Both the position numbers and the translations under genes were made by a program. Shown piece by piece: positions 1 to 9,278 of a stretch of DNA of 64,000 bases; positions within the stretch are counted from its first letter, which is position 1, and each line of letters opens with the position of its first letter. Source of the DNA: Falsiroseomonas tokyonensis (GTDB taxonomy: Bacteria > Pseudomonadota > Alphaproteobacteria > Acetobacterales > Acetobacteraceae); assembly GCF_019024325.1 (NCBI RefSeq), contig NZ_JAFNJS010000006.1, positions 329,208 through 393,207 of the forward strand, read 5' to 3'. The notes under the pieces were generated by a model. That model did not search any database. It saw only the letters and a program-made list of their open reading frames with translations, and had not been told where the DNA came from.

Positions 1-1718
1 TGAACCTGACCGGAAGCTGGTCCGATGCGCGGGCCGATCTGCGCGCTACGCTCGCCATCCCGGACCTGGCGACGCTGGCCCCCCTGCTGCCGGGCATCGC
101 CCCCACCGGGCGCGTGACGGCGGATGCGCGCATCACCGGGCCGGGCACCGCGCCGGAGATCGCGGGCAATCTGCGCGTCAGCAATCTGCGCTCCAGCGCC
201 GCCTGGGCGCGCGGCCTGCCGGCGGTGGAAATCCAGGCCGAAGGCCGGCGCGCCAGCGATGGCGCCATATCGGGCCGCGCCACCGCCAATGCCGGCGCCG
301 CCACCCGCCTGACCGCCACCGCCAACCTGCCGCGCGGGCCGGAGGGGCCGCTGGAGGGCACGCTGGACGGCCAGGCCGATCTCGGCGCGCTGACCGCGCC
401 GCTGCTGGCGGCGGGCGCGGACCGGGTGACCGGGCGGCTGACGCTCGCACTGCGCGCCAGCGGCACCGTGGCGGAGCCGGTGCTGGGCGGCCAGGCGCGC
501 CTGGTCGGCGGGTCCTATCGCAATGCGGAGCTGGGCGTGGCGCTGACCCAGCTTTCCGGCACCATCTCCGCCGAGGGGCCGCGGCTGCGCGTCGACCTCA
601 CCGGTGCCACGGCGGGCCAGGGGCGCATCGCGCTGGCCGGCACGCTGGACCCGCTGAGCGCCGGGATGCCGGTGGACCTCACCCTGCGCGCCACCCAGGC
701 GCAACCCGTCTCCTCCGACCTCATCACCGCAACGCTGGATGCGGAGCTGTCGCTGACCGGGCAGCTGGCCAACGGCGCCCGGCTGAGCGGCCCGCTGCGC
801 CTGCGTCGCGCCGATATCCGCGTGCCGGACCGGCTGCCGAGCTCGGTGCGCAGCCTGGGCCCGGTGACGGAGGTGGGGCAGATTCCCGGCCGCAGCACGC
901 CGCCGCCGCGGCCGACGGCGAATGGGCCGCGCAATGCGCCGAGCGCGAATGGCGGCGGCTCCGCGCTGCCGATCGCGCTGGATCTGACGCTGGAAGCGCC
1001 GCGCGGCGTCTTCGTGCGCGGGCGCGGACTGGATGCGGAGCTGGGCGGGCAGCTCGCCATCGGCGGCACGATCAGCAATCCGGAGATCTCCGGCGCCCTG
1101 TCCCTGGTGCGGGGCGAGTTCCAGATCCTGGCCCGGCGCCTGACCTTCAGCCGCGGCCGCCTGGATTTCACCGGCGGGCTGATCCCGGACCTGGATTTCG
1201 AGGCGAGCAGCCAGACCGGCGGCGTGACCGTGCGCGCCACCGTCACCGGCCCGCCGAGCCAGCCGGTGATCACCTTCTCCTCCACGCCGGAATTGCCGCA
1301 GGACGAGGTGCTGGCCCGGCTGCTGTTCGACCGGCCGGTCAGCGCGCTGTCGCCCTTCGAGATCGCGCAGATCGCCCAGGCCATCGCCGGCGCCACCGGC
1401 CTGGTGGGCGGCGGCGCCTCCGGCGTGCTGGACCGGGTGCGGCAGACGCTGGGGCTGGATCGCCTCGCGGTCGGCGGCGGCGGCGAGACGGCGGCGCGCA
1501 GCACGGAGGCGGATGAGCGCGCCGGCCCGACGCTGGAGGCCGGGCGCTATGTCGCGGACGGCGTCTTCGTCGGCGTGCGCCAGGGCACCGAGAGCGGGTC
1601 CTCCCGCGTCGGCGTGCGGGTGGACCTGACGCCGCGCATCAAGCTGGAGGCCGAGACCGGCGATCGCGAGGCGGGGGAGCGGGTGGGCCTCAGCATGGAA
1701 TGGCAGTGGGGGCGCTGA
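1..1718 (+). CDS. tamB: TamB (translocation and assembly module), C-terminal part
   Basis: The reading frame is open from base 3 with no start, so the 5' part lies outside the window; about 571 residues are present. Repetitive beta-rich segments with recurring G-G/L-x-G patterns lead into the conserved C-terminal DUF490 region (about residues 340-570), including phrases such as LVRGEFQILARRLTF and RGRLDFTGGLIPDLDFEA. The protein ends in a tryptophan/arginine terminus, as TamB proteins do. TamB is an inner-membrane-anchored periplasmic protein that works with the outer-membrane Omp85 protein TamA, in autotransporter assembly and in lipid transport to the outer membrane. The neighbouring tamA is presumably upstream, outside the window. 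The gene converges on the methyltransferase-glycosyltransferase gene with only 6 bases between stop codons. Confidence 0.9.
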   Translation, partial: NLTGSWSDARADLRATLAIPDLATLAPLLPGIAPTGRVTADARITGPGTAPEIAGNLRVSNLRSSAAWARGLPAVEIQAEGRRASDGAISGRATANAGAATRLTATANLPRGPEGPLEGTLDGQADLGALTAPLLAAGADRVTGRLTLALRASGTVAEPVLGGQARLVGGSYRNAELGVALTQLSGTISAEGPRLRVDLTGATAGQGRIALAGTLDPLSAGMPVDLTLRATQAQPVSSDLITATLDAELSLTGQLANGARLSGPLRLRRADIRVPDRLPSSVRSLGPVTEVGQIPGRSTPPPRPTANGPRNAPSANGGGSALPIALDLTLEAPRGVFVRGRGLDAELGGQLAIGGTISNPEISGALSLVRGEFQILARRLTFSRGRLDFTGGLIPDLDFEASSQTGGVTVRATVTGPPSQPVITFSSTPELPQDEVLARLLFDRPVSALSPFEIAQIAQAIAGATGLVGGGASGVLDRVRQTLGLDRLAVGGGGETAARSTEADERAGPTLEAGRYVADGVFVGVRQGTESGSSRVGVRVDLTPRIKLEAETGDREAGERVGLSMEWQWGR

Positions 1719-1724
1719 GCCGGG

Positions 1725-3407
1725 TCAGGCCAGCGCCGGCACACGGCGCAGAAGTGCTGCGTCCAGTTCCGCCCGCCGCTCCCACAGGCTGCGATACCAG
1801 TCGAGCCGCGGCGCCACCTGGCGGGCGAGAAGCCGTTCCTCTCGCACCCAGGCGCGGGCGGCCTCCGCGATCGCCAGCGCCCGGGTTGGTTCGGCCAGCA
1901 GCGCGCGCAGTTCGTGGCCCAGGCTTTCGGGATCCGGCAGGATCAGCCCGGTCTCGCCATGACGCAGGCTGGCGGCATAGACGGTGGGGCTGGCCAGGCT
2001 GCAGAGCCGCAGACCGCCGGCCTCCACCGCCTTCAGGTCGGATTTCATCCGGTTGAAGCGGGTGTCCGCCAGCGGCAGGAAGGCGAGTTCGCAGCCGGCC
2101 ATCAGGCGGCGGTAGGTGGCGTAGTCGGCGGTGGGCGTGTAGCGCTTATGCGGCGTGTCGAGCGCGGCGAAGCTCTTTTGGTCATGCACCACCTCCACCG
2201 CCAGCCGTCCCGCGGCCTCCGCCAGCACCTGGTTCAGCACGGGCAGGAAGGGGGCGATATCGGCCTCGCGGTTCAGCGCGCCGAAGAACAGGGTGAGTCG
2301 GGATGGGTCGCGGAAGTTCTGCGGCTCCGGCAATTCGGCCAGGGCATTGGGGAAGACGGCGATCTCGTCATTGAAGGGCGAGAGCAGGTCGCGCAGCGCG
2401 GGGGTGGAGGTCTGCACCGCATGCACGCCGCGGAAGGCCAGGTTGTTGTTGCCGGCGATCACCGGCCAATGCGCCGGGTCGTCATCGAATTCCTGCACCA
2501 GCAGGGCGCCAGTGGCGCGCAGGCCGCGCAGGTAGTCGAGGCTTTCCGGGCGGTCCAGCAGGCGGCGCTGCAGGATCAGCACGCGCGGCACTTCAGGTTC
2601 CAGCTTCGGCAGCTGGGCCTCCGGCCCCGCCGCCGTGCTGACGCCGGGGCGGCTGGCCAGCGCCCGGAAAGGTTCGAGGATGCGCACATCGTTCACCCCG
2701 CCCACCGGGCGCAGCGTGCGCGCCACCAGCACCATGAGCCGGGGCGGGCGGCGGGTGGCGCGCCAGACATATTGCAGCGGGGCGGAACGGCGCAGCCAAT
2801 CCTCCTTCGCCACACCGATCGCCTTCAGCGCCGGGGCCATGGCCTCGGCGAAGGCTTCCGCCCGCTCCGGCTCGAAGATCCGCGGCAGAACATCCAGCGG
2901 CTGCAGCCCGGCCTCACGCAGCGCCTCCAGCATGGTCTGGCGGCTGAACCAGCGCAGATGGGTGCGATCGAACAGGCCCTGATCCGTGTAGCGCCAGCGG
3001 CCAGCCAGCAGCTGCGCCGCGAAACCCCAGAATTCGACATTGGGCACGCAGACCAGCAGCACGCCGTCTTCCGCCAGCAGCGCCGCGTCGCGCTGCAGCA
3101 CGGCCCAGGGGTCGCGCAGATGCTCCAGCACATCGCCATAGATCAGGGCGTCCAGGCTGCCGGGCGGGATGGGCGGCGCCGTGGACTCGATGTCGATGCG
3201 GTGCACCAGGTCGTAATGCCGCGCGGCCTGCTCGGCCAGCGCAGGGTCCGCCTCCACCGCCTCCAGCCGCGTGGCGGGATTGCGGCGGCGGAAGGTGGCG
3301 CCGAGCGCCCCGGCGCCGCAGCCCACATCGAGCACGCGCCGCGCATCCAGGGGGATGCGCGCCAGCAGGTCCGGATTGGCCTGCGCGCCGTAGGCCGCTT
3401 GCGTCAT
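1725..3407 (-). CDS. SAM methyltransferase - GT4-type glycosyltransferase fusion protein
   Basis: A 560-residue protein with two parts. The first 200 or so residues are a class I methyltransferase of the Methyltransf_23 type: motif I is VLDVGCGAGALG, followed by an acidic strand end (LEAVEADP) and a YGDVLEHLRDPW segment. From about residue 240 the protein resembles a group 1 glycosyltransferase; its late segment KAVEAGGLRLCSLASPTVY resembles the nucleotide-sugar-binding region. The ATG at 3407 overlaps the stop of the M28-like gene by four bases (ATGA), which fixes the start and suggests translational coupling. The acceptor is unknown; modification of a surface glycan or secondary metabolite is a guess. 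A longer open frame extends upstream on this strand, but it overlaps the M28-like gene and is not coding. Confidence 0.8.
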   Translation of the reverse strand: MTQAAYGAQANPDLLARIPLDARRVLDVGCGAGALGATFRRRNPATRLEAVEADPALAEQAARHYDLVHRIDIESTAPPIPPGSLDALIYGDVLEHLRDPWAVLQRDAALLAEDGVLLVCVPNVEFWGFAAQLLAGRWRYTDQGLFDRTHLRWFSRQTMLEALREAGLQPLDVLPRIFEPERAEAFAEAMAPALKAIGVAKEDWLRRSAPLQYVWRATRRPPRLMVLVARTLRPVGGVNDVRILEPFRALASRPGVSTAAGPEAQLPKLEPEVPRVLILQRRLLDRPESLDYLRGLRATGALLVQEFDDDPAHWPVIAGNNNLAFRGVHAVQTSTPALRDLLSPFNDEIAVFPNALAELPEPQNFRDPSRLTLFFGALNREADIAPFLPVLNQVLAEAAGRLAVEVVHDQKSFAALDTPHKRYTPTADYATYRRLMAGCELAFLPLADTRFNRMKSDLKAVEAGGLRLCSLASPTVYAASLRHGETGLILPDPESLGHELRALLAEPTRALAIAEAARAWVREERLLARQVAPRLDWYRSLWERRAELDAALLRRVPALA

Positions 3408-5125
3408 GCGCCGGGCACGGCCTCCATCGCCGCATCCAGCGCGGCCAGCACATGGTTCAGGCCGCGCCGCAGCTGGGTGGTGGCGAAGCCCAGCGCCTGG
3501 GGCGGGTAGCGATCCAGCTCCGCCGCCACCGCCAGATGGGTGAAGGGCGGCGCCGGCAGGCCGAAATCGCGGCGCCAGCGGGTGCCGCGCGTATAGTCCA
3601 GCGGCACGAGGTGGCGCAGCACGGCCAGCCGCGTGGCGGTGGCCACCGCCGGCGGTGGCGAGCCTGCCTCGAAATCCGCGAGCCGCGCGGCCAGCGCCGC
3701 CAGCCCGGCCGCGGCGGGCGCCAGGTCGAAGCGATCCCCGGCTGCCCTGGCGTAGCGCGCCAGATGGCCCTGCAGGTCCTCCACCAGCGCGCCGGGGTCC
3801 AGCGGCAAGGCGGGCAGCGTGGCCATGCGGAAGACCGCCAGGGCATAGAGCCGGATATCGGTCAGCAGCACGTCGGGGTCCGCCACCTCGATCTGGTCGC
3901 GATCGGTGTGCCAGGCGGTATTGCCGCCATTGCCCATGACGAAATACCAGCCGCGCCGCTCCACCTCCGCCTTCGGGATGCGGGAGGAGGCGGAGAAGCA
4001 GCCCGAAATGCCGAGGTTGTTGAAGGAGAAGTCGCTGGATTGCGTCGGCCGCTTGCCGCCGGCGACCTTGCCGGTGGCGTCGCGCACCGCATCGGTGACG
4101 AAGGCGCGGTTCTCCGCCATCCAGGGGATGGTGGGGTAGTCGGTCGCGTCGCGGCAGCCGGGGCTGTCGCAGTTCAGATGCGCCACGCAATGCTTTGCCA
4201 ATTCCAGCGCGTGCTGGTCGGCATACCAGGTGCTGCCGGCGAATTTGCCGGTGGAATGGCCGGGCCACCAGCAGATACGGACGCCGCGCTGCAGCTTCGC
4301 CCGGTGCTCGTGCAGCGTGCGCGCCACTTCCAGCAGGCAGGCATCGCCGGTGGCATTGTCGCCGACGCCGACATCCCAGGAATCGTAGTGGCCGTGCAGC
4401 AGGACGAAGCCGGGCTCCCTGCCCTCGATCCGCACTTCGGGTAGCACCTGGTCGAACCAGCCCTCCTCCACCACCGTGGTCAGCGTGGCGGAGGCACCGC
4501 GGGCGGCGGCTTCGATCAGCTTCGCGCCATCGGGGGCGGAGACCGAGCAGCCGGGGATCGGCGTGCGGCCCGGCAGATCGTCCAGGTCCGGCGTGCCCCA
4601 GATGGCGCTGCCGCTGCCCCAATGCATGTCGGGGCCGGGATTGATGGCGATGACCCCGGCGGCGCCGAGGGCGGCGAATTGCAGGATGCGCTCGGCCAGG
4701 ATCATGCCGCGGAACAGCACCAGCTTGCCGGTCACGTCCGGCACGCCGGGGGCGGGGTCGTAGCCTTCGCCGAAGAGCGGCGCGGAGTTCGGCGTCCAGC
4801 CCATCGGCGGGCCGACCGGGTTCTCGACGAAGACCAGCGGCGCGGTCAGCCCCTCCGGCGCGGTCGGGGCAAGCTGCGCCGGGCGGGCGCGGAACTGCAC
4901 GCCCTCCAGCGCCACATGCGCCGTCTTCGGCACGGCGAGATACAGAAGCGGGCGATGCACCGTCACCGGCAGGCCGAGCGCCTTCAGGCGCCGGACGATC
5001 TCCTCCCCCGCCGCCGCGGCTTCCTCGGGGTCCTGGCGGCGCATGGTGGAAAAGCGCTGCACCAGGGACCAGGCATCCTCGATGCGGGCGGAGGCCATCA
5101 GGGCGGCCTCGTCGGGCGTGGTCAT
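3404..5125 (-). CDS. M28-family peptidase-like protein with PA domain
   Basis: A 573-residue protein. Residues 110-220 resemble a protease-associated insert (GKLVLFRGMILAERIL, GAAGVIAINPG). The peptidase part begins near residue 240. Co-catalytic metal-site residues are visible: H246 and D248 in HGHYDSWD, D256 in VGDNATG, D320 in LNCDSPG and a late histidine in AWHTDRDQ. The paired glutamates that normally supply the catalytic base and a ligand are replaced by a GHSTG segment (residues 289-293), so activity may be altered. The ATG at 5125 is preferred to an upstream TTG at 5134 because of spacing from a weak GGA. It lies between a Bug receptor gene, whose stop is 5 bases upstream, and the fusion gene. 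Confidence 0.75.
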   Translation of the reverse strand: MTTPDEAALMASARIEDAWSLVQRFSTMRRQDPEEAAAAGEEIVRRLKALGLPVTVHRPLLYLAVPKTAHVALEGVQFRARPAQLAPTAPEGLTAPLVFVENPVGPPMGWTPNSAPLFGEGYDPAPGVPDVTGKLVLFRGMILAERILQFAALGAAGVIAINPGPDMHWGSGSAIWGTPDLDDLPGRTPIPGCSVSAPDGAKLIEAAARGASATLTTVVEEGWFDQVLPEVRIEGREPGFVLLHGHYDSWDVGVGDNATGDACLLEVARTLHEHRAKLQRGVRICWWPGHSTGKFAGSTWYADQHALELAKHCVAHLNCDSPGCRDATDYPTIPWMAENRAFVTDAVRDATGKVAGGKRPTQSSDFSFNNLGISGCFSASSRIPKAEVERRGWYFVMGNGGNTAWHTDRDQIEVADPDVLLTDIRLYALAVFRMATLPALPLDPGALVEDLQGHLARYARAAGDRFDLAPAAAGLAALAARLADFEAGSPPPAVATATRLAVLRHLVPLDYTRGTRWRRDFGLPAPPFTHLAVAAELDRYPPQALGFATTQLRRGLNHVLAALDAAMEAVPGA

Positions 5126-5130
5126 GGCGG

Positions 5131-6096
5131 TCAATCCAGCGTCACGCCGGTGGCGCGCACCACGGCGCCCCAGCGGTCCATCTCGGACAGCACATAGGCC
5201 TGGGTTTCGTCGGGCGGCGTGCCGCCGGGCTCGACACCGATGCTGGCATAGCGGCTGCGCACCGCCTCGCTGGCCAGGGCGCGCTGCAGCTGGGCGTAGA
5301 AGGCGCGCACCACCTCATCCGGCACCGCCGCGGGGCCGGCCAGGCCGAACCAGTTGGTGGTGACCACCGTGGGAAAACCCTGCTCGGCCAGCGTCGGGAT
5401 CTCGGGGAAGGCGGCGCTGCGGGTGGCGGTGGAGACGGCCAGCGCGCGCACCGCGCCGCTGCGGATATGCACCGCGGCCGAGGGCAGGCTGTCCCACATG
5501 CCCTCGATGCGCCCGCCGATCACATCCGCCGTCGCCGCCTGGGCGCCACGATAGGGCACATGGGCGATATCGACGCCGGCTGCGGCCTTCAGCAGCTCCC
5601 CGGTCAGGTGGTGCAAAGTGCCATTGCCGCCGGAGCCGAAGTTCATCGCGCCGGGGCGGGCCTTGGCGGCCGCGATATAGCCGGCGAGATCGGCGAAGGG
5701 CTGGTCCTTGCTCACGATCAGCACCAGCGGCAGCGTGCCGATGATGGTGATGTTCCGGAAGTCGCGGCGCGTGTCGTAGGGCAGGTCGCGGCGCAGCGAG
5801 GGGAAGATCGCCTGCGGGCCGACATTGGTGGTCATCCAGGTATAGCCATCCGGCGCCGACTTGGCGACGAAGTCGGAGGCGACGACCCCGCCGGCGCCGG
5901 CGCGATTCTCCACCGGGAAGGGCTGGCCGGTCTGGTCCTGCAGCGCCTGGGCCAAAGTGCGCGTCAGGATGTCCGAGGCCCCGCCGGGCGGGGCGGAGGA
6001 GATCATGCGGACGGGCCGGTTGGGCCAGGCGGCCTGGGCCAGGGCCGGCATGGCGGGCGCCAGGGCGAGGGCGGAAAGCAGGCTGCGGCGGCGCAT
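5131..6096 (-). CDS. Bug/TctC-family periplasmic solute-binding receptor (1)
   Basis: A 321-residue protein with a signal peptide (MRRRSLLSALALAPAMPALA, then Q) followed by the mature start AWPNRPVRMISSAPPGG. Family marks are VENRAGAGGVVASDFVAKSA, GSGGNGTLHHLTGEL and HVPYRGAQAATADVIGG. Bug receptors bind small carboxylates or similar metabolites in the periplasm for tripartite tricarboxylate (TTT) transporters, although many copies have no linked transporter. There is no tctA/tctB here. The ATG at 6096 gives a standard family length; an upstream extension would lack homology. It is the first gene of a three-gene operon with the M28-like protein and the methyltransferase-glycosyltransferase fusion. 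The ligand cannot be predicted from sequence. Confidence 0.9.
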   Translation of the reverse strand: MRRRSLLSALALAPAMPALAQAAWPNRPVRMISSAPPGGASDILTRTLAQALQDQTGQPFPVENRAGAGGVVASDFVAKSAPDGYTWMTTNVGPQAIFPSLRRDLPYDTRRDFRNITIIGTLPLVLIVSKDQPFADLAGYIAAAKARPGAMNFGSGGNGTLHHLTGELLKAAAGVDIAHVPYRGAQAATADVIGGRIEGMWDSLPSAAVHIRSGAVRALAVSTATRSAAFPEIPTLAEQGFPTVVTTNWFGLAGPAAVPDEVVRAFYAQLQRALASEAVRSRYASIGVEPGGTPPDETQAYVLSEMDRWGAVVRATGVTLD

Positions 6097-6251
6097 CGGC
6101 GGGGATCCTTGTGCGGAAGGTTGCGATGATGGGACACGCGATGCGCGCCGCCAGCAAGGTGATGCCCCCGCGGCGGAGCCGCGATGCCAAACGACGGCCG
6201 CCAGCGGGCCGATGCTTGACGCGCGGCGCCTTGCCACGCAATCCCCCCGGC

Positions 6252-8063
6252 ATGGCCCTTCCCCCCCTGCTGCATCTGCGCGACATCCGGCTCCGCCTCG
6301 GCTCCACCCAGCTGCTGGATGGGGCGGAGATCGCCGTCTCGCCGGGGGATCGGCTGGCGCTGGTGGGGCGCAATGGATCGGGCAAGTCCACGCTGCTGAA
6401 GATCGCGGCGGGGATCATCGATGCCGATGCGGGCAGCGTCTTCGTCCAACCGGGTGCCACCATCCGCTACCTGCCGCAGGAGCCGGACCTGGCGGGCTTT
6501 GCCACCACCGGCGCCTATGTCGCCGCCGGCCTCGGCCCGGGCGATGACCCGCATCGCGCGCGCGTGCTGCTGGAGGGGCTGGGCCTGAGTGGGGAGGAAC
6601 ACCCCGACAACCTCTCGGGCGGCGAGGCACGGCGCGCGGCGCTGGCCCGCGTGCTGGCGCCGGAGCCCGACATCCTGCTGCTGGATGAGCCAACCAATCA
6701 CCTGGACCTGCCGGCGATCGAATGGCTGGAACAGGAACTCGGCCCGCTGCGCAGCGCGCTGGTGCTGATCAGCCACGACCGGCGCTTCCTGGAGCGGCTG
6801 TCGAAATCCATGGTCTGGCTTGACCGCGGCACCACCCGCCGCCTCGACCAGGGTTTTTCCCACTTCGAGGCCTGGCGGGACCAGGTGCTGGAGGAGGAGG
6901 AAACCCAGGCGCACAAGCTCGCCCGCAAGATCGTGCGGGAGGAGCATTGGCTGCGCTACGGCGTGACCGCGCGGCGCAAGCGCAATGTGAAGCGCCTGGC
7001 CGGGCTGCAGGAGTTGCGCAAGCGGCACCGCGAACGGGTGACGGCGCCGGGCACCGTGCGCATGGCGGCCAGCGAGGGCGATGCCTCCGGCAGCCTGGTG
7101 GCGGCGCTGGAAGGCGTGACCAAGGCCTATGGCGAGGCGGCGCCCGTGGTGCGGGACTTCTCCACGCGGATCATGCGCGGCGACCGGGTGGGCATCGTCG
7201 GCCCCAATGGCGCGGGCAAGACCACGCTGCTGAACCTGCTGATCGGCAAGCTGGCCCCCGATGCGGGCCAGGTGCGGCTGGGCGCCAGCTTGCAGATGGT
7301 GACGCTGGACCAGAACCGCGACAGCCTGGACCCGGGGACCACGCTGCAGGATGCGCTGACCGGCGGGTCCGGCGACCAGGTGCGGATCGGCGGCGAGGTG
7401 AAGCACGTCATCGGCTATATGAAGGACTTTCTGTTCCTGCCGGAGCAGGCGCGGACGCCGGTCTCAGCGCTTTCGGGCGGGGAGCGGGGCCGGCTGATGC
7501 TGGCGCGCGCCATGGCCACGCCGTCGAACCTGCTGGTGCTGGACGAGCCGACCAACGACCTCGATCTGGAAACGCTGGACCTGCTGCAGGAACTGCTGGC
7601 GGATTACGGCGGCACCGTCATCGTCGTCAGCCATGACCGCGATTTTCTGGATCGCGTGGCCACCAATGTGATCGCCAGCGAGGGCCAGGGCCGCTGGCAG
7701 GATTATGCGGGCGGCTATTCCGACATGGTGGCGCAGCGCGGGCGCGGCGTGCAGGCGAAGGCACGCGCGGCGGCGGCTGCCGTCGCGGCCGAGCGCGGGG
7801 TCGAGGCGCCGCGCGCGGTGGCACGAGCGAAAATGTCGTTCAAGGACAAGCACGCGCTGGAAACGCTGCCGGCGCGCATCGCGCAGCTGGAACGCGAGAT
7901 CGGCGTCTTGCAGAAGGCGCTGGCCGATCCGGGGCTTTATACCAACGACCCGCCCGGCTTCGCGGCGCGGTCGAACCTGCTGGCGAAGAAGCAGGCGGAA
8001 CGCGAGGCGGCCGAAGAGGACTGGCTGCGCCTCGAAATGCTGCGGGAGGAGCTTGAGGGATGA
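6252..8063 (+). CDS. ABC-F family ATPase, Uup-like
   Basis: A 603-residue soluble protein with two ABC domains and no membrane segments. Walker A motifs are GRNGSGKST (about residue 40) and GPNGAGKTT (about 320). Signature motifs are LSGGEARRAAL and LSGGERGRLML, and the Walker B/D-loop segments are LLLDEPTNHLDLP and LVLDEPTNDLDLE. The interdomain linker is charged. A C-terminal helical region of about 70 residues (LPARIAQLEREIGVLQKAL) fits the Uup-type coiled coil. ABC-F proteins act on ribosomes or nucleic acid rather than in transport. The ATG at 6252 sits just before the first conserved strand. It overlaps the M24 peptidase gene by ATGA at 8060-8063. The 155 bases between it and the divergent Bug gene hold no gene and should contain both promoters. 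Confidence 0.9.
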   Translation: MALPPLLHLRDIRLRLGSTQLLDGAEIAVSPGDRLALVGRNGSGKSTLLKIAAGIIDADAGSVFVQPGATIRYLPQEPDLAGFATTGAYVAAGLGPGDDPHRARVLLEGLGLSGEEHPDNLSGGEARRAALARVLAPEPDILLLDEPTNHLDLPAIEWLEQELGPLRSALVLISHDRRFLERLSKSMVWLDRGTTRRLDQGFSHFEAWRDQVLEEEETQAHKLARKIVREEHWLRYGVTARRKRNVKRLAGLQELRKRHRERVTAPGTVRMAASEGDASGSLVAALEGVTKAYGEAAPVVRDFSTRIMRGDRVGIVGPNGAGKTTLLNLLIGKLAPDAGQVRLGASLQMVTLDQNRDSLDPGTTLQDALTGGSGDQVRIGGEVKHVIGYMKDFLFLPEQARTPVSALSGGERGRLMLARAMATPSNLLVLDEPTNDLDLETLDLLQELLADYGGTVIVVSHDRDFLDRVATNVIASEGQGRWQDYAGGYSDMVAQRGRGVQAKARAAAAAVAAERGVEAPRAVARAKMSFKDKHALETLPARIAQLEREIGVLQKALADPGLYTNDPPGFAARSNLLAKKQAEREAAEEDWLRLEMLREELEG

Positions 8064-9274
8064 CCATCGGCGTCGGCGGATCGGATTTCGCCACGGAACT
8101 GGCCGCCATCCGCAACCAGCGGGACGTGGTGCCGCCCATCGGGGCGGAGGAGCATGCGCGGCGCGTGGCCCGCGCCCAGGCGCGCATGGCGGAGCTCGGC
8201 ATTTCGGCGCTGTGGCTGGATGGCACGACGAACCTCGCCTGGATGACCGGCCTGAAGCACGGCCAGTCCGAGCGCCCCGTCGGCGCCGTGCTGCCCGTGC
8301 GCGGCCCCCTCACCTATCTCTGCCCGGAATTCGAGGTGGAGAAGCTGAAGACCATGCTGCTGCTGCCGGGCGAGGTCCGCGGCTGGGAGGAGGATGAGGA
8401 CCCCTACGCCCTCTTCTCCGACATTTTGCGCAGCACCGATGTGCCGGGCGGCACCGTGGCCCTTGATGAGATGGCGCGCGTCTTCGTGGCGGAGGGGCTG
8501 CGCGCGGCGCTGCCGAACCACCACTTTGTTGCCAGCGGCGCCGTCACCGGCTTCCTGCGTCAGCGCAAGACGGAGCAGGAGGTGGCGCTGCTGCGCCAGG
8601 CCATGGGCATGACGCTGGAGATCCAGGCCGCCGCGGCGCGCTGCATGCGGGAAGGCGTCACCACCACCGAAGTCTCCGCCTTCATCGACGCCGCGCATCG
8701 CAAGGCGGGCTTCGACACGGGCAGCATGTTCTCCCTCGTGCTCTTCGGCGAGGCCAGCGCCTATCCGCATGGCGTGCCCTATCCGCAGACGCTGCGGGAC
8801 GGCGACGTGGTGCTGATCGACACCGGCGCGCCGCTGCATGGCTATGTCTCCGACATCACCCGCAGCTACGTCTTCGGCACGCCGACGCAGCGCCAGCGCG
8901 ACATCTGGAACCTGGACCACGCGGCGCAGGCCGCTGGCATCGCGGTGGCGAAGCCCGGCATCACCGGCGGCGCGATCGACGATGCGGTGCGTGGCGTGGT
9001 CGTTGCCGCCGGCTTCGGCCCCGGCCACAAGACGCCGGGCCTGCCGCATCGCGCGGGGCACGGCATCGGCATGGACGTGCATGAGGGCCCGTATTTCGTG
9101 AAGGGCGGCAAGGAAGTGCTGGCCGCCGGCGTCACCGGCAGCATCGAGCCCACCATCGCCATCTACGGCGAATTCGGCATCCGGCTGGAAGACCATATCG
9201 TCATCACCGAGACCGGCGCGGCATGGCTGACGCCGCCGGCGAAGTCCGTCGACGATCCCTTTGCACAGGATTGA
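8060..9274 (+). CDS. M24-family metallopeptidase (aminopeptidase P/creatinase-like)
   Basis: A 404-residue protein with the usual two-domain plan: an N-terminal creatinase-type domain (LWLDGTTNLAWMTGLKHG, typical of this family) and a C-terminal pita-bread domain from about residue 170. The metal ligands can be traced as D in VVLIDTGAPLHG, D in YVSDITRSYVFG, H in RAGHGIGMDVHEGPY, and E in SIEPTIAIYGEFG and GIRLEDHIVITE. A role in cleaving Xaa-Pro or related dipeptides is likely, but creatinase-like activity cannot be excluded. The start codon overlaps the ABC-F stop (ATGA), so the two genes are co-transcribed. The GST gene follows after 4 bases. Confidence 0.88.
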   Translation: MTIGVGGSDFATELAAIRNQRDVVPPIGAEEHARRVARAQARMAELGISALWLDGTTNLAWMTGLKHGQSERPVGAVLPVRGPLTYLCPEFEVEKLKTMLLLPGEVRGWEEDEDPYALFSDILRSTDVPGGTVALDEMARVFVAEGLRAALPNHHFVASGAVTGFLRQRKTEQEVALLRQAMGMTLEIQAAAARCMREGVTTTEVSAFIDAAHRKAGFDTGSMFSLVLFGEASAYPHGVPYPQTLRDGDVVLIDTGAPLHGYVSDITRSYVFGTPTQRQRDIWNLDHAAQAAGIAVAKPGITGGAIDDAVRGVVVAAGFGPGHKTPGLPHRAGHGIGMDVHEGPYFVKGGKEVLAAGVTGSIEPTIAIYGEFGIRLEDHIVITETGAAWLTPPAKSVDDPFAQD

Positions 9275-9278
9275 ACCC

